From Micromonospora violae (GTDB lineage Bacteria > Actinomycetota > Actinomycetes > Mycobacteriales > Micromonosporaceae), in contig NZ_SHKK01000001.1 of NCBI RefSeq assembly GCF_004217135.1, forward strand, positions 4,836,001 through 4,900,000: a stretch of 64,000 nt of DNA, read 5' to 3'. A program made the translations under genes and the position numbers. The notes beneath the pieces were generated by a model that had not been told where the DNA came from, did no database searches, and was given only the letters and a program-made list of their open reading frames with translations. Shown here in pieces: positions 19,251 through 28,685 of this stretch (the first letter of the stretch is position 1; every line of letters starts with the position of its first letter).

Positions 19251-19297
19251 CGCCGGTCAGCCGACTGCGCGGTATGGCCGAGCGTCGCTGACCGGCG
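19251..19297. terminator. hairpin between convergent ATPase and padR genes
   Basis: CGCCGGTCAG (19251-19260) pairs perfectly with CTGACCGGCG (19288-19297). It begins directly after the ATPase stop and ends 3 bp before the padR stop. Confidence 0.65.
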
Positions 19298-19300
19298 GGG

Positions 19301-19933
19301 TCAGCCGGCGGCGTGGGCCGGGCCGGTGCCGTCCGCCGATGGGGGCGAGGATGCGTCGACAGCGGACGACCCGGCCTCCGACGGTGTGACCGCCAGGGTG
19401 GCGAGCAACGCGCCGCCGTCGGCGGATGACACCGCCTCGGCATCGTTGACGAAGGCGAGGTCCGCCTCGACGTGCCGGCTCGCTGCGGCGAGCAGCAGCC
19501 CCACCACCGCGTCGGCTGCCTGGCGGCGCAACCCGTCGAGATTGCGCAACTCCCGAAGCAGATAGCCGCGTTGGTTGCTGAGCACGGTGCGGGCGGTCTG
19601 CGCGGAACCCGATCGGGCCGCCGCGGTGACTTTGCGGAAGAAGTCGTCCCGGAAGCCGCCACTGCGTGGGCTCAGCTCGTCGAGCCAGCGGCCGAGTTCG
19701 GCCCGCCCGGCGGGAGTGATCTGGTAGACCACCCGGTCGGGTTTGACCTGCTGGGCCTGCCGCTCGGCGACGACCAGGCTGTCCCGGGAGAGCCGATCGA
19801 GGATCTGGTACAGGTAGCCGATGTCGAGTGGCCCCCACTGTGGACCGGCGGCGGCCTCGAAGGCGCTCTTCAACTCATCGCCGTAGCTTGGGCCGCGCAC
19901 GAGTAACGCGAGGACCGCGTGCTGGATCGCCAC
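19301..19933 (-). CDS. PadR-family transcriptional regulator (module 2)
   Basis: 210 aa from a GTG at 19933, aligned with the ATG of module 1 and preceded by GGAGGA; an ATG 18 bp further upstream is less likely. Winged-helix features are as in module 1 (VAIQHAVLALLVRGPSYGDE; LYQILDRLSRDSLVV; KPDRVVYQITPAGRAEL). Most of the DNA-binding domain is identical to module 1; the C-terminal tail differs. Divergent from the second permease with an operator-like palindrome between. Confidence 0.92.
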   Translation of the reverse strand: MAIQHAVLALLVRGPSYGDELKSAFEAAAGPQWGPLDIGYLYQILDRLSRDSLVVAERQAQQVKPDRVVYQITPAGRAELGRWLDELSPRSGGFRDDFFRKVTAAARSGSAQTARTVLSNQRGYLLRELRNLDGLRRQAADAVVGLLLAAASRHVEADLAFVNDAEAVSSADGGALLATLAVTPSEAGSSAVDASSPPSADGTGPAHAAG

Positions 19934-19973
19934 TGTCTCCTCCGATCCCACTGACCGACCGGGTCAGGCCTTG

Positions 19974-19986
19974 CATTGTGACAATG
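19974..19986. promoter_or_regulatory. PadR operator candidate 2
   Basis: CATTGTGACAATG, matching operator 1 in all but the centre base, located 41 bp before the padR GTG and 40 bp before the second permease ATG. Flanking bases (TTGC..., GTA) are also shared. Confidence 0.75.
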
Positions 19987-20025
19987 TAACGCGCAGAGTG
20001 TGGGAAGCACACGGGGAGGCACAAC

Positions 20026-22854
20026 ATGCTCGGGTTCATCTGGGCGCAGCTACGCGGCCGTGCTGGTCGGTCGGCGGCGCTGCTGACGGGCGTGCTGGTG
20101 GCGACCACCGGCTTCGTCGTCCTGACCGGCGCCACCACCACCTCCCGCCTCGAGGTCACCGGCGCGGTCGAACGCGACACCCGGGCCGCCTACGACATCC
20201 TCGTCCGTCCCCACGGGGCACGCACGCCGCTGGAGGTCGAACGTGGACTGGTTCGCCCGAACTACCTCTCCGGCCTCTTCGGCGGCATCACTCCCGCGCA
20301 GTACGAGCAGGTGAAACAGGTCGCCGGCGTTGACGTGGCCGCGCCGATCGCCATGCTGGGCTACTCGACCTCGTCCGTGTCGGTCCGGTTCGACCTGACC
20401 GACGCGGTCGATCGTTCCCTGGACCAGCAGGTCATCCGGGTCGACCCCACCTTCACCGCCGAACGAGGGCTCTCCACGGCCCCGAGCCGTCCACGCTACG
20501 TGTACGTGACCAAGCGCCCGCTGCTCTACCCCGAGGGGGGCGACCCGAACGCCTCCTCGATCCCGTACTCGGACGGCCGGATGTACCCGTACGACCTGCA
20601 GTGCGGGGATGTCCCACGGGAGGTGCTTCCGGACGGGCGGACCCAGCCGATCTGCAACCCACACACGATCGGGAGGTCGTCGGACGATGGATGGACCTCC
20701 GAACGGGAGAACTGGAGCGTCGACACCGTTCGACTGTTGCCCGATGGACGTTTTGAACAGAACCGCTGGCTGTCCGGTCGCGCCGAGCGCGTCGCCACCG
20801 ACCAACTGGTGGCCACCTACCGGGTGACGGTGCCGTTCCTGCTGGCCGCCGTCGACCCCGACGCGGAGCAGCGGCTCGTCGGCCTCGACGACGCGGTGAT
20901 CGAGGGCCGCGCTCTGCGACCCGACGACACGGCCATCGACACCCATCTCCCCATGCATGTGCCCGAGCGGTCCATCCCGGTGTTGAGCACCAGCCGCCCC
21001 TACCTGGACGCCACCGTGCGGTCCGCCCTCACCCGGCTGCCGCAGGCGCGCCCCGCCGGGCTGAGCATCCCCGACCTGGAGCAGGCGCTGTCCGGCGCCA
21101 CCGGGGTCAAGGTCGGGACCGAGGAGTACGCGCTCGCCGACGGGTACCTCGACCTGCTGGCCGCGGGGATCTCCCCGACCGGCTGCTGCTGGGGCGAGTT
21201 GCAGACGATCTTTCAAGCGGGTGCCCCGGAGTACGACCGACTCCCCGACGGCACCCTCCGCGCAGTCACCCGAGCGCCGTTGGCGGCCAAGACCTTCGGC
21301 ACCGAGAACATGTACAACTTCAACGGACGTCCGTGGTCGGCCGACGACACCGGCTTCCGCCCGCTGACCTCGGTCCCCATGCAGCCGACAGGCGCAACAA
21401 TCGACCAGGTTCGGAACTGGCGGACCGTCGGCATCTTCGATCCCGAGAAGTTGAGCGGCTTCAGCGACCTGTCCCGGCTGCCGCTGGAGACGTACGAGCC
21501 GCCACGCCTCGACGGCGCGGACGAGCGCAGCCGCCAGGCCCTGGGCGGCCAGCCGTTGGAACCGAGCGGCAACCCGGCCGGCTACGTCTCCGCGCCGCCC
21601 CTGCTGCTCACCAGCCTGGCGGCGGTGCCGAAGCTGATGGAGGGCAGCCCCAGCCCCACCCGGACGGCGCCGATCAGCGCGATCCGGATCCGGGTCGCCG
21701 ACGTCGCCGGCTACACCGAACGGTCCGCCGAGCGGGTCCGACTCATCGCCGAGCGGATCGCCGACACGACCGGGCTGGACGTCGATCTCACCATCGGCTC
21801 GTCCCCCGCCCCGCAGACCATCGAGCTGCCTGCGGGTTCGTTGGGCCGGCCCGACCTGCGGCTGGCCGAACCGTGGTCCGCACTCGGGATCGCCTCGGTC
21901 ATCACCAAGGCGGTCGACCGTAAGAGCCTCGTTCTGTTCGGGCTGGTGTTGGTGGTCTGCGCGCTGTTCCTCGGCAACGCGGTCTCCGCCGCCGTCCGGG
22001 ACCGCCGCCCCGAACTGGCGGTACTCGCCTGCCTGGGCTGGTCAGCCCGGCGGATCGCGGCGCTGGTCCTCGGCGAGGTGGCCGCGCTGGGGCTCGCCGC
22101 CGGTCTGCTGGCCCTCGGGCTGGCGTTGCCCCTGGCCGCCGCGCTGGGCATCGAGATCAGCTGGTATCAGGCAGCGCTCGCCGTACCGGTGGCTCTGCTG
22201 CTGGCGCTGGTGGCGGGCGTGGTCCCAGCGCTGCGGGCTGCGGGCGCGCACCCGGCCGCCGCGCTGCGGCCCATGGTCGCCCCGGCCCGGTGGGTGCGGC
22301 GGCCCCGCAACCTGTTCGGGATGGCCCTGGTCAACCTGGTCCGCACCCCCGGGCGCACCCTGCTCGGGGCCGGAGCGCTCGCCATCGGGCTGACCGCGTT
22401 GACCCTGGTCAGCGCCGCTGCCTACGCCTTCCGTGGCGCGATCGTCGGCAATCTGCTCGGCGACGCCGTCTCACTGAACGTACGGGGCGCGGACACCCTG
22501 GCCGCAGTCGTCACTGTCGTGCTGGGCGCGGGTGCCGTCGCCGACGTGCTGTACCTGAACGTCCGGGACCGCGCCGCCGAGTTGTCCACGCTGCGTGCTG
22601 TCGGCTGGACGGACACCGAGCTGAGCCGCCTGGTGGGTTACGAAGGGCTCCTCATCGGCACGCTCGGGGCGGTGGCCGGCGCGGGGCTCGGGCTCGCCGG
22701 GGCCGCCTGGCTGGTCGGTGGTCTGCCGACCGCCCTGATCATGGTCGCTGCCGCCGTGGCGCTCGGCGGGGTGCTGCTCACCTGTCTGGCGGCGCTGGTG
22801 CCGGCCGCGTTGCTGCGCCGGCTCCCGACCGCACGGCTACTCGCGGAGGAGTGA
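20026..22854 (+). CDS. FtsX/MacB-like ABC transporter permease with very large ectodomain (module 2)
   Basis: 942 aa, a paralogue of the 15672 gene along its whole length: MLGFIWAQLRGRAGRSAALL start, one early TM, an about 590-residue ectodomain with the same Cys pairs (TGCCWGE), then the FtsX TM bundle with RDRRPELAVLACLGWSARRI and RDRAAELSTLRAVGWTDTEL coupling regions. Ectodomain sequence diverges more than the membrane part. No ATPase gene follows; glmM converges 14 bp downstream. The shared ATPase at 18504 is the obvious candidate partner. Confidence 0.88.
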   Translation: MLGFIWAQLRGRAGRSAALLTGVLVATTGFVVLTGATTTSRLEVTGAVERDTRAAYDILVRPHGARTPLEVERGLVRPNYLSGLFGGITPAQYEQVKQVAGVDVAAPIAMLGYSTSSVSVRFDLTDAVDRSLDQQVIRVDPTFTAERGLSTAPSRPRYVYVTKRPLLYPEGGDPNASSIPYSDGRMYPYDLQCGDVPREVLPDGRTQPICNPHTIGRSSDDGWTSERENWSVDTVRLLPDGRFEQNRWLSGRAERVATDQLVATYRVTVPFLLAAVDPDAEQRLVGLDDAVIEGRALRPDDTAIDTHLPMHVPERSIPVLSTSRPYLDATVRSALTRLPQARPAGLSIPDLEQALSGATGVKVGTEEYALADGYLDLLAAGISPTGCCWGELQTIFQAGAPEYDRLPDGTLRAVTRAPLAAKTFGTENMYNFNGRPWSADDTGFRPLTSVPMQPTGATIDQVRNWRTVGIFDPEKLSGFSDLSRLPLETYEPPRLDGADERSRQALGGQPLEPSGNPAGYVSAPPLLLTSLAAVPKLMEGSPSPTRTAPISAIRIRVADVAGYTERSAERVRLIAERIADTTGLDVDLTIGSSPAPQTIELPAGSLGRPDLRLAEPWSALGIASVITKAVDRKSLVLFGLVLVVCALFLGNAVSAAVRDRRPELAVLACLGWSARRIAALVLGEVAALGLAAGLLALGLALPLAAALGIEISWYQAALAVPVALLLALVAGVVPALRAAGAHPAAALRPMVAPARWVRRPRNLFGMALVNLVRTPGRTLLGAGALAIGLTALTLVSAAAYAFRGAIVGNLLGDAVSLNVRGADTLAAVVTVVLGAGAVADVLYLNVRDRAAELSTLRAVGWTDTELSRLVGYEGLLIGTLGAVAGAGLGLAGAAWLVGGLPTALIMVAAAVALGGVLLTCLAALVPAALLRRLPTARLLAEE

Positions 22855-22868
22855 CGAGGGAGGTGACC

Positions 22869-24224
22869 TCAGGCGACCGGGCTCGCGGTGCGGACCAGCT
22901 CCGCGATCCGCTCGGCGACCTCGCGGGCGGTCGCCTCGGTGGCCGCCTCGACCATCACCCGAACCAGCGGCTCGGTGCCCGACGGGCGCAGCAGCACCCG
23001 ACCGGTCTCCCCGAGCTCCGCCTCGGCCCGCTCGACCTCGGCGCGCACGGCCGGCGCGGCGGCACCGATGGTGCGGTCGCCGACCGGCACGTTGATGAGC
23101 ACCTGGGGCAGCTTGGTGACCACCGAGGCCAACTCGGCGAGGGACTGCCCGGTGGCCGCCATCCGCGCCATCAGGTGCAGACCGGTGAGCACCCCGTCGC
23201 CGGTGGTGGCATGGGCGGGCATGACGATGTGGCCGCTCTGCTCACCGCCGAGCGCCAGCCCGGAGGCGCGCAGCTCCTCCAGCACGTACCGGTCGCCGAC
23301 CTTGGTCTCGATCAGGCGGATGCCCTGCGCGGACATCGCGAGCCGTAGCCCGAGGTTGCTCATCACGGTCGCCACCAGGGTGTCCTGGGTGAGCGTGCCG
23401 GCGTCCCGCATGGCCAGCGCGAGGATCGCCATGATCTGGTCGCCGTCCACCTCGTCGCCGTCGGCGGTGACCGCCAGGCAGCGGTCGGCGTCGCCGTCGT
23501 GGGCGATGCCCAGGTGCGCGCCGTGCTCGACCACGGCCTCGCGCAGCGCCTCGATGTGGTTGGAGCCACAGTCGTCGTTGATGTTCAGCCCGTCGGGCTC
23601 GGCGTGGATGGCGATGACCTCCGCGCCGGCCTCCCGGTAGGCGACGGGGGCGACCTCGGCGGCAGCGCCGTTGGCGCAGTCGACCACGACCTTGATCCCG
23701 TCGAGCCGGTGCGGGATGGTGCCCACCAGGTGCTGGACGTAGTGGTCGGCGCCGTCGAGCAGGTCGTGCACGCGGCCGACACCCGCGCCGATCGGGCGGT
23801 CCCAGGCGGTGGTGGCGTTCGTCTCGACGGCCGCCTCGATCTGCATCTCGATCTCGTCGGGCAACTTGTGCCCACCGGCGGCGAAGAGCTTGATGCCGTT
23901 GTCCGGCATCGGGTTGTGCGATGCGGAGAGCATCACACCCAGGTCGGCTTTGGCTTCGGCGGTGAGGAACGCCACCGCGGGGGTGGGCAGCACGCCGACC
24001 CGCACCACGTTCGCGCCGGCGCTGGTCAGACCAGCGACAACGGCGGCCTCCAGCATCTCGCCGCTGGCGCGGGTGTCCCGGCCGACGACGGCGAGCGGCG
24101 GATGGCTGCGGTCCGTCTCGGCGAGCGTGTGCGCGGCGGCCACCGCGAGCGCCAGCGCCAACTCCGGGGTGAGGTCCGCGTTTGCCCGCCCGCGTACGCC
24201 GTCCGTGCCGAACAACCGACCCAT
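22869..24224 (-). CDS. glmM: phosphoglucosamine mutase
   Basis: Interconverts glucosamine-6-P and glucosamine-1-P for UDP-GlcNAc synthesis. 451 aa from ATG 24224 (GGAGG upstream; an ATG 24 bp earlier is disfavoured). It starts [15 protein letters not shown]; the phosphoserine loop is [15 protein letters not shown]; the Mg loop is [12 protein letters not shown]; the sugar loop is [11 protein letters not shown]; and the phosphate-binding loop is [12 protein letters not shown]. Lies downstream of rpsI on the same strand, as in many actinobacteria. Confidence 0.98.
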   Translation of the reverse strand: MGRLFGTDGVRGRANADLTPELALALAVAAAHTLAETDRSHPPLAVVGRDTRASGEMLEAAVVAGLTSAGANVVRVGVLPTPAVAFLTAEAKADLGVMLSASHNPMPDNGIKLFAAGGHKLPDEIEMQIEAAVETNATTAWDRPIGAGVGRVHDLLDGADHYVQHLVGTIPHRLDGIKVVVDCANGAAAEVAPVAYREAGAEVIAIHAEPDGLNINDDCGSNHIEALREAVVEHGAHLGIAHDGDADRCLAVTADGDEVDGDQIMAILALAMRDAGTLTQDTLVATVMSNLGLRLAMSAQGIRLIETKVGDRYVLEELRASGLALGGEQSGHIVMPAHATTGDGVLTGLHLMARMAATGQSLAELASVVTKLPQVLINVPVGDRTIGAAAPAVRAEVERAEAELGETGRVLLRPSGTEPLVRVMVEAATEATAREVAERIAELVRTASPVA

Positions 24225-24268
24225 ACCCGCCAACCTCCGAATGAGCACTGCCTGTGAGGAGAAAGCGG

Positions 24269-24313
24269 AACGGCCGACCCACCTCCCCGCAGTGGGGAGG
24301 CGGACCGGCCGTC
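24269..24313 (-). terminator. terminator hairpin after rpsI
   Basis: CGGCCG...ACCTCCCC pairs with GGGGAGG...CGGCCG around a short GCAGT loop, about 30 bp downstream of the rpsI stop. Placed between the ribosomal genes and glmM, so glmM may have its own promoter within or after it. Confidence 0.6.
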
Positions 24314-24341
24314 CGTCAGAAGTACAACGCGCTGGGAAAGA

Positions 24342-24815
24342 TCAGCGCTTCGAGTACTGGGGAGCCTTACGGGCCTTCTTGAGGCCGTACTTCTTGCTCT
24401 CCTTGACCCGGGCGTCACGGGTGAGGAAGCCGGCCTTCTTCAGGGCCGGGCGGTCGTCCGGCTCGTTGACGATCAGCGCGCGGGCGATGGCCAGCCGCAG
24501 CGCACCGGCCTGGCCGGTGGTGCCGCCGCCACGCAGGTTGGCGATGACGTCGAACTGCTCGGGCTTCTCGGCGGTGACCAGCGGGTCCTTGATGAGCTGC
24601 TGGTGCACCTTGCTCGGGAAGTACGACTCAAGGTCGCGACCGTTGCAGGTGATCTTGCCGGTGCCCGGGACGATACGGACCCGGACGATGGCCTCCTTGC
24701 GGCGGCCCACGGTCTGGATCGGCCGGTCACCACGAGGCGCGCGGGCAACGGGCGCCGGCGCCTCGGTGGCCTCGGGGGCTTCCGGGGCGACCTCGGTCTC
24801 GATGATGTCGGTCAT
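24342..24815 (-). CDS. rpsI: 30S ribosomal protein S9
   Basis: 157 aa. Disordered acidic N-terminus (actinobacterial feature), then [19 protein letters not shown] and the invariant C-terminus ...[24 protein letters not shown], whose tail reaches the ribosomal P-site. ATG 24815 preceded by AAGGAAG. 20 bp downstream of rplM in the standard rplM-rpsI operon. Confidence 0.99.
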   Translation of the reverse strand: MTDIIETEVAPEAPEATEAPAPVARAPRGDRPIQTVGRRKEAIVRVRIVPGTGKITCNGRDLESYFPSKVHQQLIKDPLVTAEKPEQFDVIANLRGGGTTGQAGALRLAIARALIVNEPDDRPALKKAGFLTRDARVKESKKYGLKKARKAPQYSKR

Positions 24816-24835
24816 GCTGCTTCCTTCGCCCGCGC

Positions 24836-25279
24836 TCACTGCGCGATCTGCTTGATCTCGAACGGCACCGGCTGCTGCGCGAGGTGCGGGTGCTCGGCAC
24901 CGGCGTAGACCTTCAGCTTCTTGATCAGCTGACGGCCGAGCTTGTTGTGCGGGAGCATCCCCTTCACAGCCAGCTCGATGGCCCGCTCGGGACGCTTGGT
25001 CAGCAGCTCGTCGTAGCCGACCTGCTTCAGACCACCCGGGTAACCGGAGTGGCGGTAAGCGACCTTGGTCTGGCGCTTGTTGCCGGTCAACGCAACCTTG
25101 CCCGCGTTCACGATGACGACGAAGTCGCCCGTGTCGACGTGCGGCGCGAAAGTCGGCTTGTGCTTACCACGCAGCAACGTGGCGGCGTGGGTGGCCAGGC
25201 GGCCCAGCACGACATCAGAGGCGTCGATGACGTGCCACTGACGCTCGATCTCACCCGGCTTCGGGCTGTACGTACGCAC
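24836..25279 (-). CDS. rplM: 50S ribosomal protein L13
   Basis: 147 aa using GTG at 25279, which gives the actinobacterial N-terminus (M/V)[18 protein letters not shown]; the longer frame to 25384 is leader. [19 protein letters not shown] and [19 protein letters not shown] are conserved L13 blocks. AAGGTAG lies upstream of the GTG. Operon with rpsI; about 209 bp upstream separates it from narK and should hold the promoter. Confidence 0.98.
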   Translation of the reverse strand: MRTYSPKPGEIERQWHVIDASDVVLGRLATHAATLLRGKHKPTFAPHVDTGDFVVIVNAGKVALTGNKRQTKVAYRHSGYPGGLKQVGYDELLTKRPERAIELAVKGMLPHNKLGRQLIKKLKVYAGAEHPHLAQQPVPFEIKQIAQ

Positions 25280-25488
25280 AGGTCTACCTTGTCTCGTCGT
25301 CGGTCTGGGGTCGCGCGCCGAGGTGACCAGAGTTAGCAGGCCGGACCAGCGCGCACGAACGACCAAGCGTACCTGATGGGGCACGCCTCTGGATGTCGTA
25401 CAACAGCAGGCAACGATACCCGCCGCCCCGACCGCAGGTCAAAACGGGGGTACGGTGCCGCGCGGCGACGCGCCGGGGGTGACCCGGC

Positions 25489-26871
25489 TCACACGCCAGC
25501 GAGCCGACCCGCCCTCGGCCGACGGTAGACGACCCAGGTGATCGCGAAGCACAACGCGTACCAGCCGATAAAGGCCAGGTAGGCGGCGTCGGCGTTACCC
25601 GAGCTCAGGAACGACTGGCGGAACGCGATGTTGACCATCACCCCACCGAAGGCGCCGATCGCCCCCGCGATGCCGATCAACGCGCCGGTCATCCGTCGCG
25701 CCCACCGCGCGGCGGCCTCCGGATCACGCTGGCCGGTGGCCACGGCGTCCGCCGCCCGCGCCCGGAAGATCGCCGGGATCATCTTGTACGTGGAGCCGTT
25801 GCCGATGCCGGAGAAAACGAAGAGAGCGATGAACCCGGCCAGGTAGAGCCCGAAGGAGCGCTCCCGGGCCGCGTACAGCACCGTGCTCGCGCCGGCCGCC
25901 ATCGCCACGAAGTTCCAGAACGTCACCCGGGCCCCACCCAGCCGGTCGGCGAGGTGCCCGCCCAACGGGCGGATCAGCGAGCCGACCAGTGGGCCCAGGA
26001 AAGTCAACCAGGCGGCGTCGACCGCGGTGGGGAACCGCTCGGCGAACTGGAGCTGAAGCACCTGGCCGAAGGCGAAACCGAAGCCGATGAACGAGCCGAA
26101 GGTGCCGATGTAGAGCAGCGACATCACCCAGGTGTGCGGGTCACGGGCCGCCGCGCGCAACGCGCCCGGCTCGTTGCGCGCCCCGGGCACGGTGTCCAAC
26201 CAGCGGGCCGCCGCCAGCGCGGCCAGCACGATCAGCGGCAGGTAGACCGCCGGCACCAACCGGGGGTACGCGGCGCCCGCGGTGGCGAGGACCGCCAGGC
26301 CGACCAGTTGCACGGCGGGTACGCCCAGGTTGCCGCCACCAGCGTTGAGCCCGAGCGCCCGCCCCTTGAGGTGTTGCGGATAGAACAGGTTGATGTTCGC
26401 CATCGAGGAGGCGAAGTTGCCGCCGCCGACCCCGGTGAGGCAGGCGAGGACCATCAGGGTGGAGTAGGACACCCCCGGTTCCAGCAGCACCGTCATCGGC
26501 ACGGCGGGCACCAGCAACAGCAGTGCGCTGATGATCGTCCAGCGTCGTCCGCCGAAGCGGGCCACCGCCAGCGTGTACGGCAGCCGCAGCACCGCGCCCA
26601 ACGCGGCCGGCACGGCGGTGAGCAGGAACTTCCCAGCCGGGTCGATGCCGTACGCCGGGCCGAGGAAGAGCACGGTGACCGACCAGAGACTCCACACCGA
26701 GAAGCCGACGTGCTCCGCGAAGATCGAGACCCAGAGGTTGCGCCGGGCGATCGATTCGCCGCCGGCCGCCCAGAAGTCCGGGTCCTCGGGGCGCCAGTCG
26801 TGCAGCGGTTGCCGGCGGCCGGTGACGGCGGGCGGCTCGGCGGTGACTGCGGTGCTGGTGAGCGTGCTCAC
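25489..26871 (-). CDS. narK: NarK/NasA-family nitrate/nitrite transporter (MFS)
   Basis: 460 aa, about 12 TM segments. The nitrate-signature glycine-rich helices are visible: GVGGGNFASSMANINLFYP near residue 155, and LGLNAGGGNLGVPAVQ just after. The N-terminal cytoplasmic part (DWRPEDPDFWAAGG) is typical of actinobacterial NarK. It should bring nitrate in for, or export nitrite from, the nas/nir pathway encoded at 30.7-38.3 kb, although it is separated from it by about 4 kb of unrelated genes. Confidence 0.93.
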   Translation of the reverse strand: MSTLTSTAVTAEPPAVTGRRQPLHDWRPEDPDFWAAGGESIARRNLWVSIFAEHVGFSVWSLWSVTVLFLGPAYGIDPAGKFLLTAVPAALGAVLRLPYTLAVARFGGRRWTIISALLLLVPAVPMTVLLEPGVSYSTLMVLACLTGVGGGNFASSMANINLFYPQHLKGRALGLNAGGGNLGVPAVQLVGLAVLATAGAAYPRLVPAVYLPLIVLAALAAARWLDTVPGARNEPGALRAAARDPHTWVMSLLYIGTFGSFIGFGFAFGQVLQLQFAERFPTAVDAAWLTFLGPLVGSLIRPLGGHLADRLGGARVTFWNFVAMAAGASTVLYAARERSFGLYLAGFIALFVFSGIGNGSTYKMIPAIFRARAADAVATGQRDPEAAARWARRMTGALIGIAGAIGAFGGVMVNIAFRQSFLSSGNADAAYLAFIGWYALCFAITWVVYRRPRAGRLAGV

Positions 26872-27022
26872 GGCGGCTCCTCCTCGTCGATGTGACGAGG
26901 ACGAACGCTAGGAACGCCCGGTTACCTGGCAGTGCCCGTCGCGGGTCGGGCCGGAAACGGCTATCGCACCACCGGCCAGCGACGGTGGTGAGCACGCCAG
27001 AGCTGCCGGCGCGGCCGGCGGG

Positions 27023-27316
27023 TCAGAGCTGTTGGAGGATGCGCAGGGCGCGGCCGACCCGGAGCATGGTGTCGGTGTCGGCGACGTCCACGCACCCGGT
27101 GAACCACTTCTTCATGGGTGAGGAGATCCGGTCGGGCATCACCACGTACCGGCCCATCGACACGGCGAGCGGCGAGTCTCGCAGCAGCGACTCCTCCACC
27201 ACCTCGGCCACGATCACGATGGGCACGTCGGTGGAGTTGTAGACGTCCGAACTGATCACGAGACCGAGGCGTTCCCGGGCGCCCTCGATGCGCCAGATCT
27301 CACCCCTACGCAGCAC
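27023..27316 (-). CDS. MazF/PemK-like toxin
   Basis: 97 aa from GTG at 27316. LRRGEIWRIEGARERLGLVISSD matches the SH3-like opening of MazF/PemK endoribonucleases (RGEIW... then G....VIS), and the later strands VPIVIVAEVV and MPDRISSPMKK fit the fold. It starts 11 bp inside the antitoxin gene, typical of a toxin-antitoxin operon. mRNA cleavage is a family property, not shown here. An overlapping longer frame is less likely. Confidence 0.75.
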   Translation of the reverse strand: MLRRGEIWRIEGARERLGLVISSDVYNSTDVPIVIVAEVVEESLLRDSPLAVSMGRYVVMPDRISSPMKKWFTGCVDVADTDTMLRVGRALRILQQL

Positions 27317-27563
27317 GCGGCCGTCCGCCGGAGAACAGGTCGTTGACCATGCCCGCCTCGCGGGCGTCGGCGAGAGCGGCGGACTCCAGATCAAGGCTGG
27401 CGCGACCCACGGCGGCGGCATGCGCGGTGAAGACCTCGCGCAGCGCCTTCTCCCGGGCGGCCTGGTCCATCCACGCGGAGAGCGACAGCCCTTCGCGCTT
27501 GGCGAACCGCCGCGCCTCCTCGATCGTCTCGTCGGTGAACGAGAGAGTCACCTTGGCAGTCAT
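27306..27563 (-). CDS. ribbon-helix-helix antitoxin partner of the MazF-like toxin
   Basis: 85 aa. MTAKVTLSFTDETIEEARRFAK..GLSLSAWMDQAARE is a ribbon-helix-helix (CopG/Arc-like) DNA-binding domain; the C-terminal half is an Ala-rich helical toxin-binding region. ATG at 27563. Expected to bind the toxin and autoregulate the pair. Confidence 0.75.
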   Translation of the reverse strand: MTAKVTLSFTDETIEEARRFAKREGLSLSAWMDQAAREKALREVFTAHAAAVGRASLDLESAALADAREAGMVNDLFSGGRPRAA

Positions 27564-27652
27564 GCCGAGCAGATTACCCAGCGGTGTGACCGACAGTCAT
27601 CCCCGCGCTCACCGACTCCTCCCCCGGCGACGAAACGCACATTCCACCGGGT

Positions 27653-28348
27653 TTACCCGACCCGGCCGCCGAACACCGCGAAGCGCCACTCCTTGAAGTA
27701 GCAGTCGACGTCGACCAGGCCCGCCTCGGCGAGCCACCGGCACTGGTCGGCCACGGTCGCCGGAAGGTCGTGGCGCATCCGCTCCTGGGCACCCGCGATC
27801 TCGTCGGGAGACGCGCCCAGCTCGGCAATCCGCTCCAGCCACACCTCGTCATACCGCCGGTCCAGCACCGGGGTCGGGCCGGCGACCTGTTCGGCGTTGA
27901 CGAACACCCCGCCCGGTGCCAGCACGGCGGCGGCCCGCCCGTACAGCGCGCGCTTGCCGGCGTCGTCCAGGTGGTGGATCGCCAGTGCGCTGACCACCGC
28001 GTCGTACCGGCCGGGCGGCAACTCGTCGGCCAGGTCGGCCCGGACCGTCCGGTGCGGCACACCCCGGGCGTCCAACTGCTCGCTGGCCCGGGCGAGCATC
28101 GCCGGCGCGCCGTCCACCAGGGTCAGCCGCACTCCGGGCACCGCCGCGGCGAGCAGCAGCGAGAGCAGCCCGGTGCCCGCTCCCAGATCCAACACCTCCG
28201 GGGTACGCCCGGCGGCGAGCGCGGCCCGCAGCGGCGGCGCGGCCACTGCGACGGCGGTGCCGTAGAAGCTGTCGAAGCAGGGTATGAGCCGACGCCGCGC
28301 CTCGTCGTACGTGCCGGCCACCGCGTCGAAGACGTCAGTCACGCCCAT
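27653..28348 (-). CDS. class I SAM-dependent methyltransferase
   Basis: 231 aa. Motif I VLDLGAGTGLLSLLLAAAVPG, acidic motif LTLVDGAPAMLARA and the post-motif YDAVVSALAIHHLDD are clear. The C-terminus includes DQCRWLAEAGLVDVDCYFKEWRFAVFGG, seen in small-molecule methyltransferases. ATG at 28348 follows GGGAGG and lies 34 bp downstream of a TATAAT sequence; the frame extends upstream but would cross that promoter. Substrate unknown. Confidence 0.88.
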   Translation of the reverse strand: MGVTDVFDAVAGTYDEARRRLIPCFDSFYGTAVAVAAPPLRAALAAGRTPEVLDLGAGTGLLSLLLAAAVPGVRLTLVDGAPAMLARASEQLDARGVPHRTVRADLADELPPGRYDAVVSALAIHHLDDAGKRALYGRAAAVLAPGGVFVNAEQVAGPTPVLDRRYDEVWLERIAELGASPDEIAGAQERMRHDLPATVADQCRWLAEAGLVDVDCYFKEWRFAVFGGRVG

Positions 28349-28382
28349 CGCAGCCTCCCATAATTTGAGACAGATTTCCCAT

Positions 28383-28388
28383 ATTATA
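28383..28388 (-). promoter_or_regulatory. -10 element (TATAAT) for the methyltransferase gene
   Basis: A perfect TATAAT on the minus strand within an AT-rich patch (about 28358-28388) that stands out in this GC-rich DNA. No -35 box at 16-18 bp is convincing; TTGACG occurs only 10 bp upstream. Predicted transcript leader is about 30 nt and contains the GGGAGG site. Confidence 0.5.
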
Positions 28389-28484
28389 GGCGCTGCCGCG
28401 TCAAAGCCGCGCACCCCGAACACACGAAAGGCCCCCGGCTTCCTGAGATATCCAGGACACCGAGGGCTGTGCGTGCTGCGTTGG

Positions 28485-28685
28485 TTAGCCGATGGGGCCG
28501 ATTGACTTCGCCAGGTCGACGAAGCCGGACCATGCCGCCGGCTCGAAGGTCAGCGTCCCGCCGTCGCGGTCTTTGGTGTCACGAACGAGGACAACGCCAG
28601 GGATGTTGTCAGCAACCTCGACACACGAGCCTCCGTTGTTTCCGCTCTTCGTGCTCTTACGCCACTGTGCGCCGGTCAGGTCCAT
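28485..28685 (-). CDS. DUF397 domain protein
   Basis: 66 aa. MDLTGAQWRKSTKSGNNGGSC, then VEVA and VLVRDTKDRDGGTLTF..AW..F form the DUF397 pattern (W.KS..S...G.CVEVA...VRDSK). These small actinobacterial proteins accompany XRE/DUF5753 regulators and are thought to be their antagonists or partners. Its start overlaps the 3' end of the XRE gene upstream. Confidence 0.92.
   Translation of the reverse strand: MDLTGAQWRKSTKSGNNGGSCVEVADNIPGVVLVRDTKDRDGGTLTFEPAAWSGFVDLAKSIGPIG

Noticed and set aside
26872..27022. GlnR box in front of narK
   Set aside because: GTTAC and GAAAC half-sites exist but not at the required 6-nt spacing or orientation.
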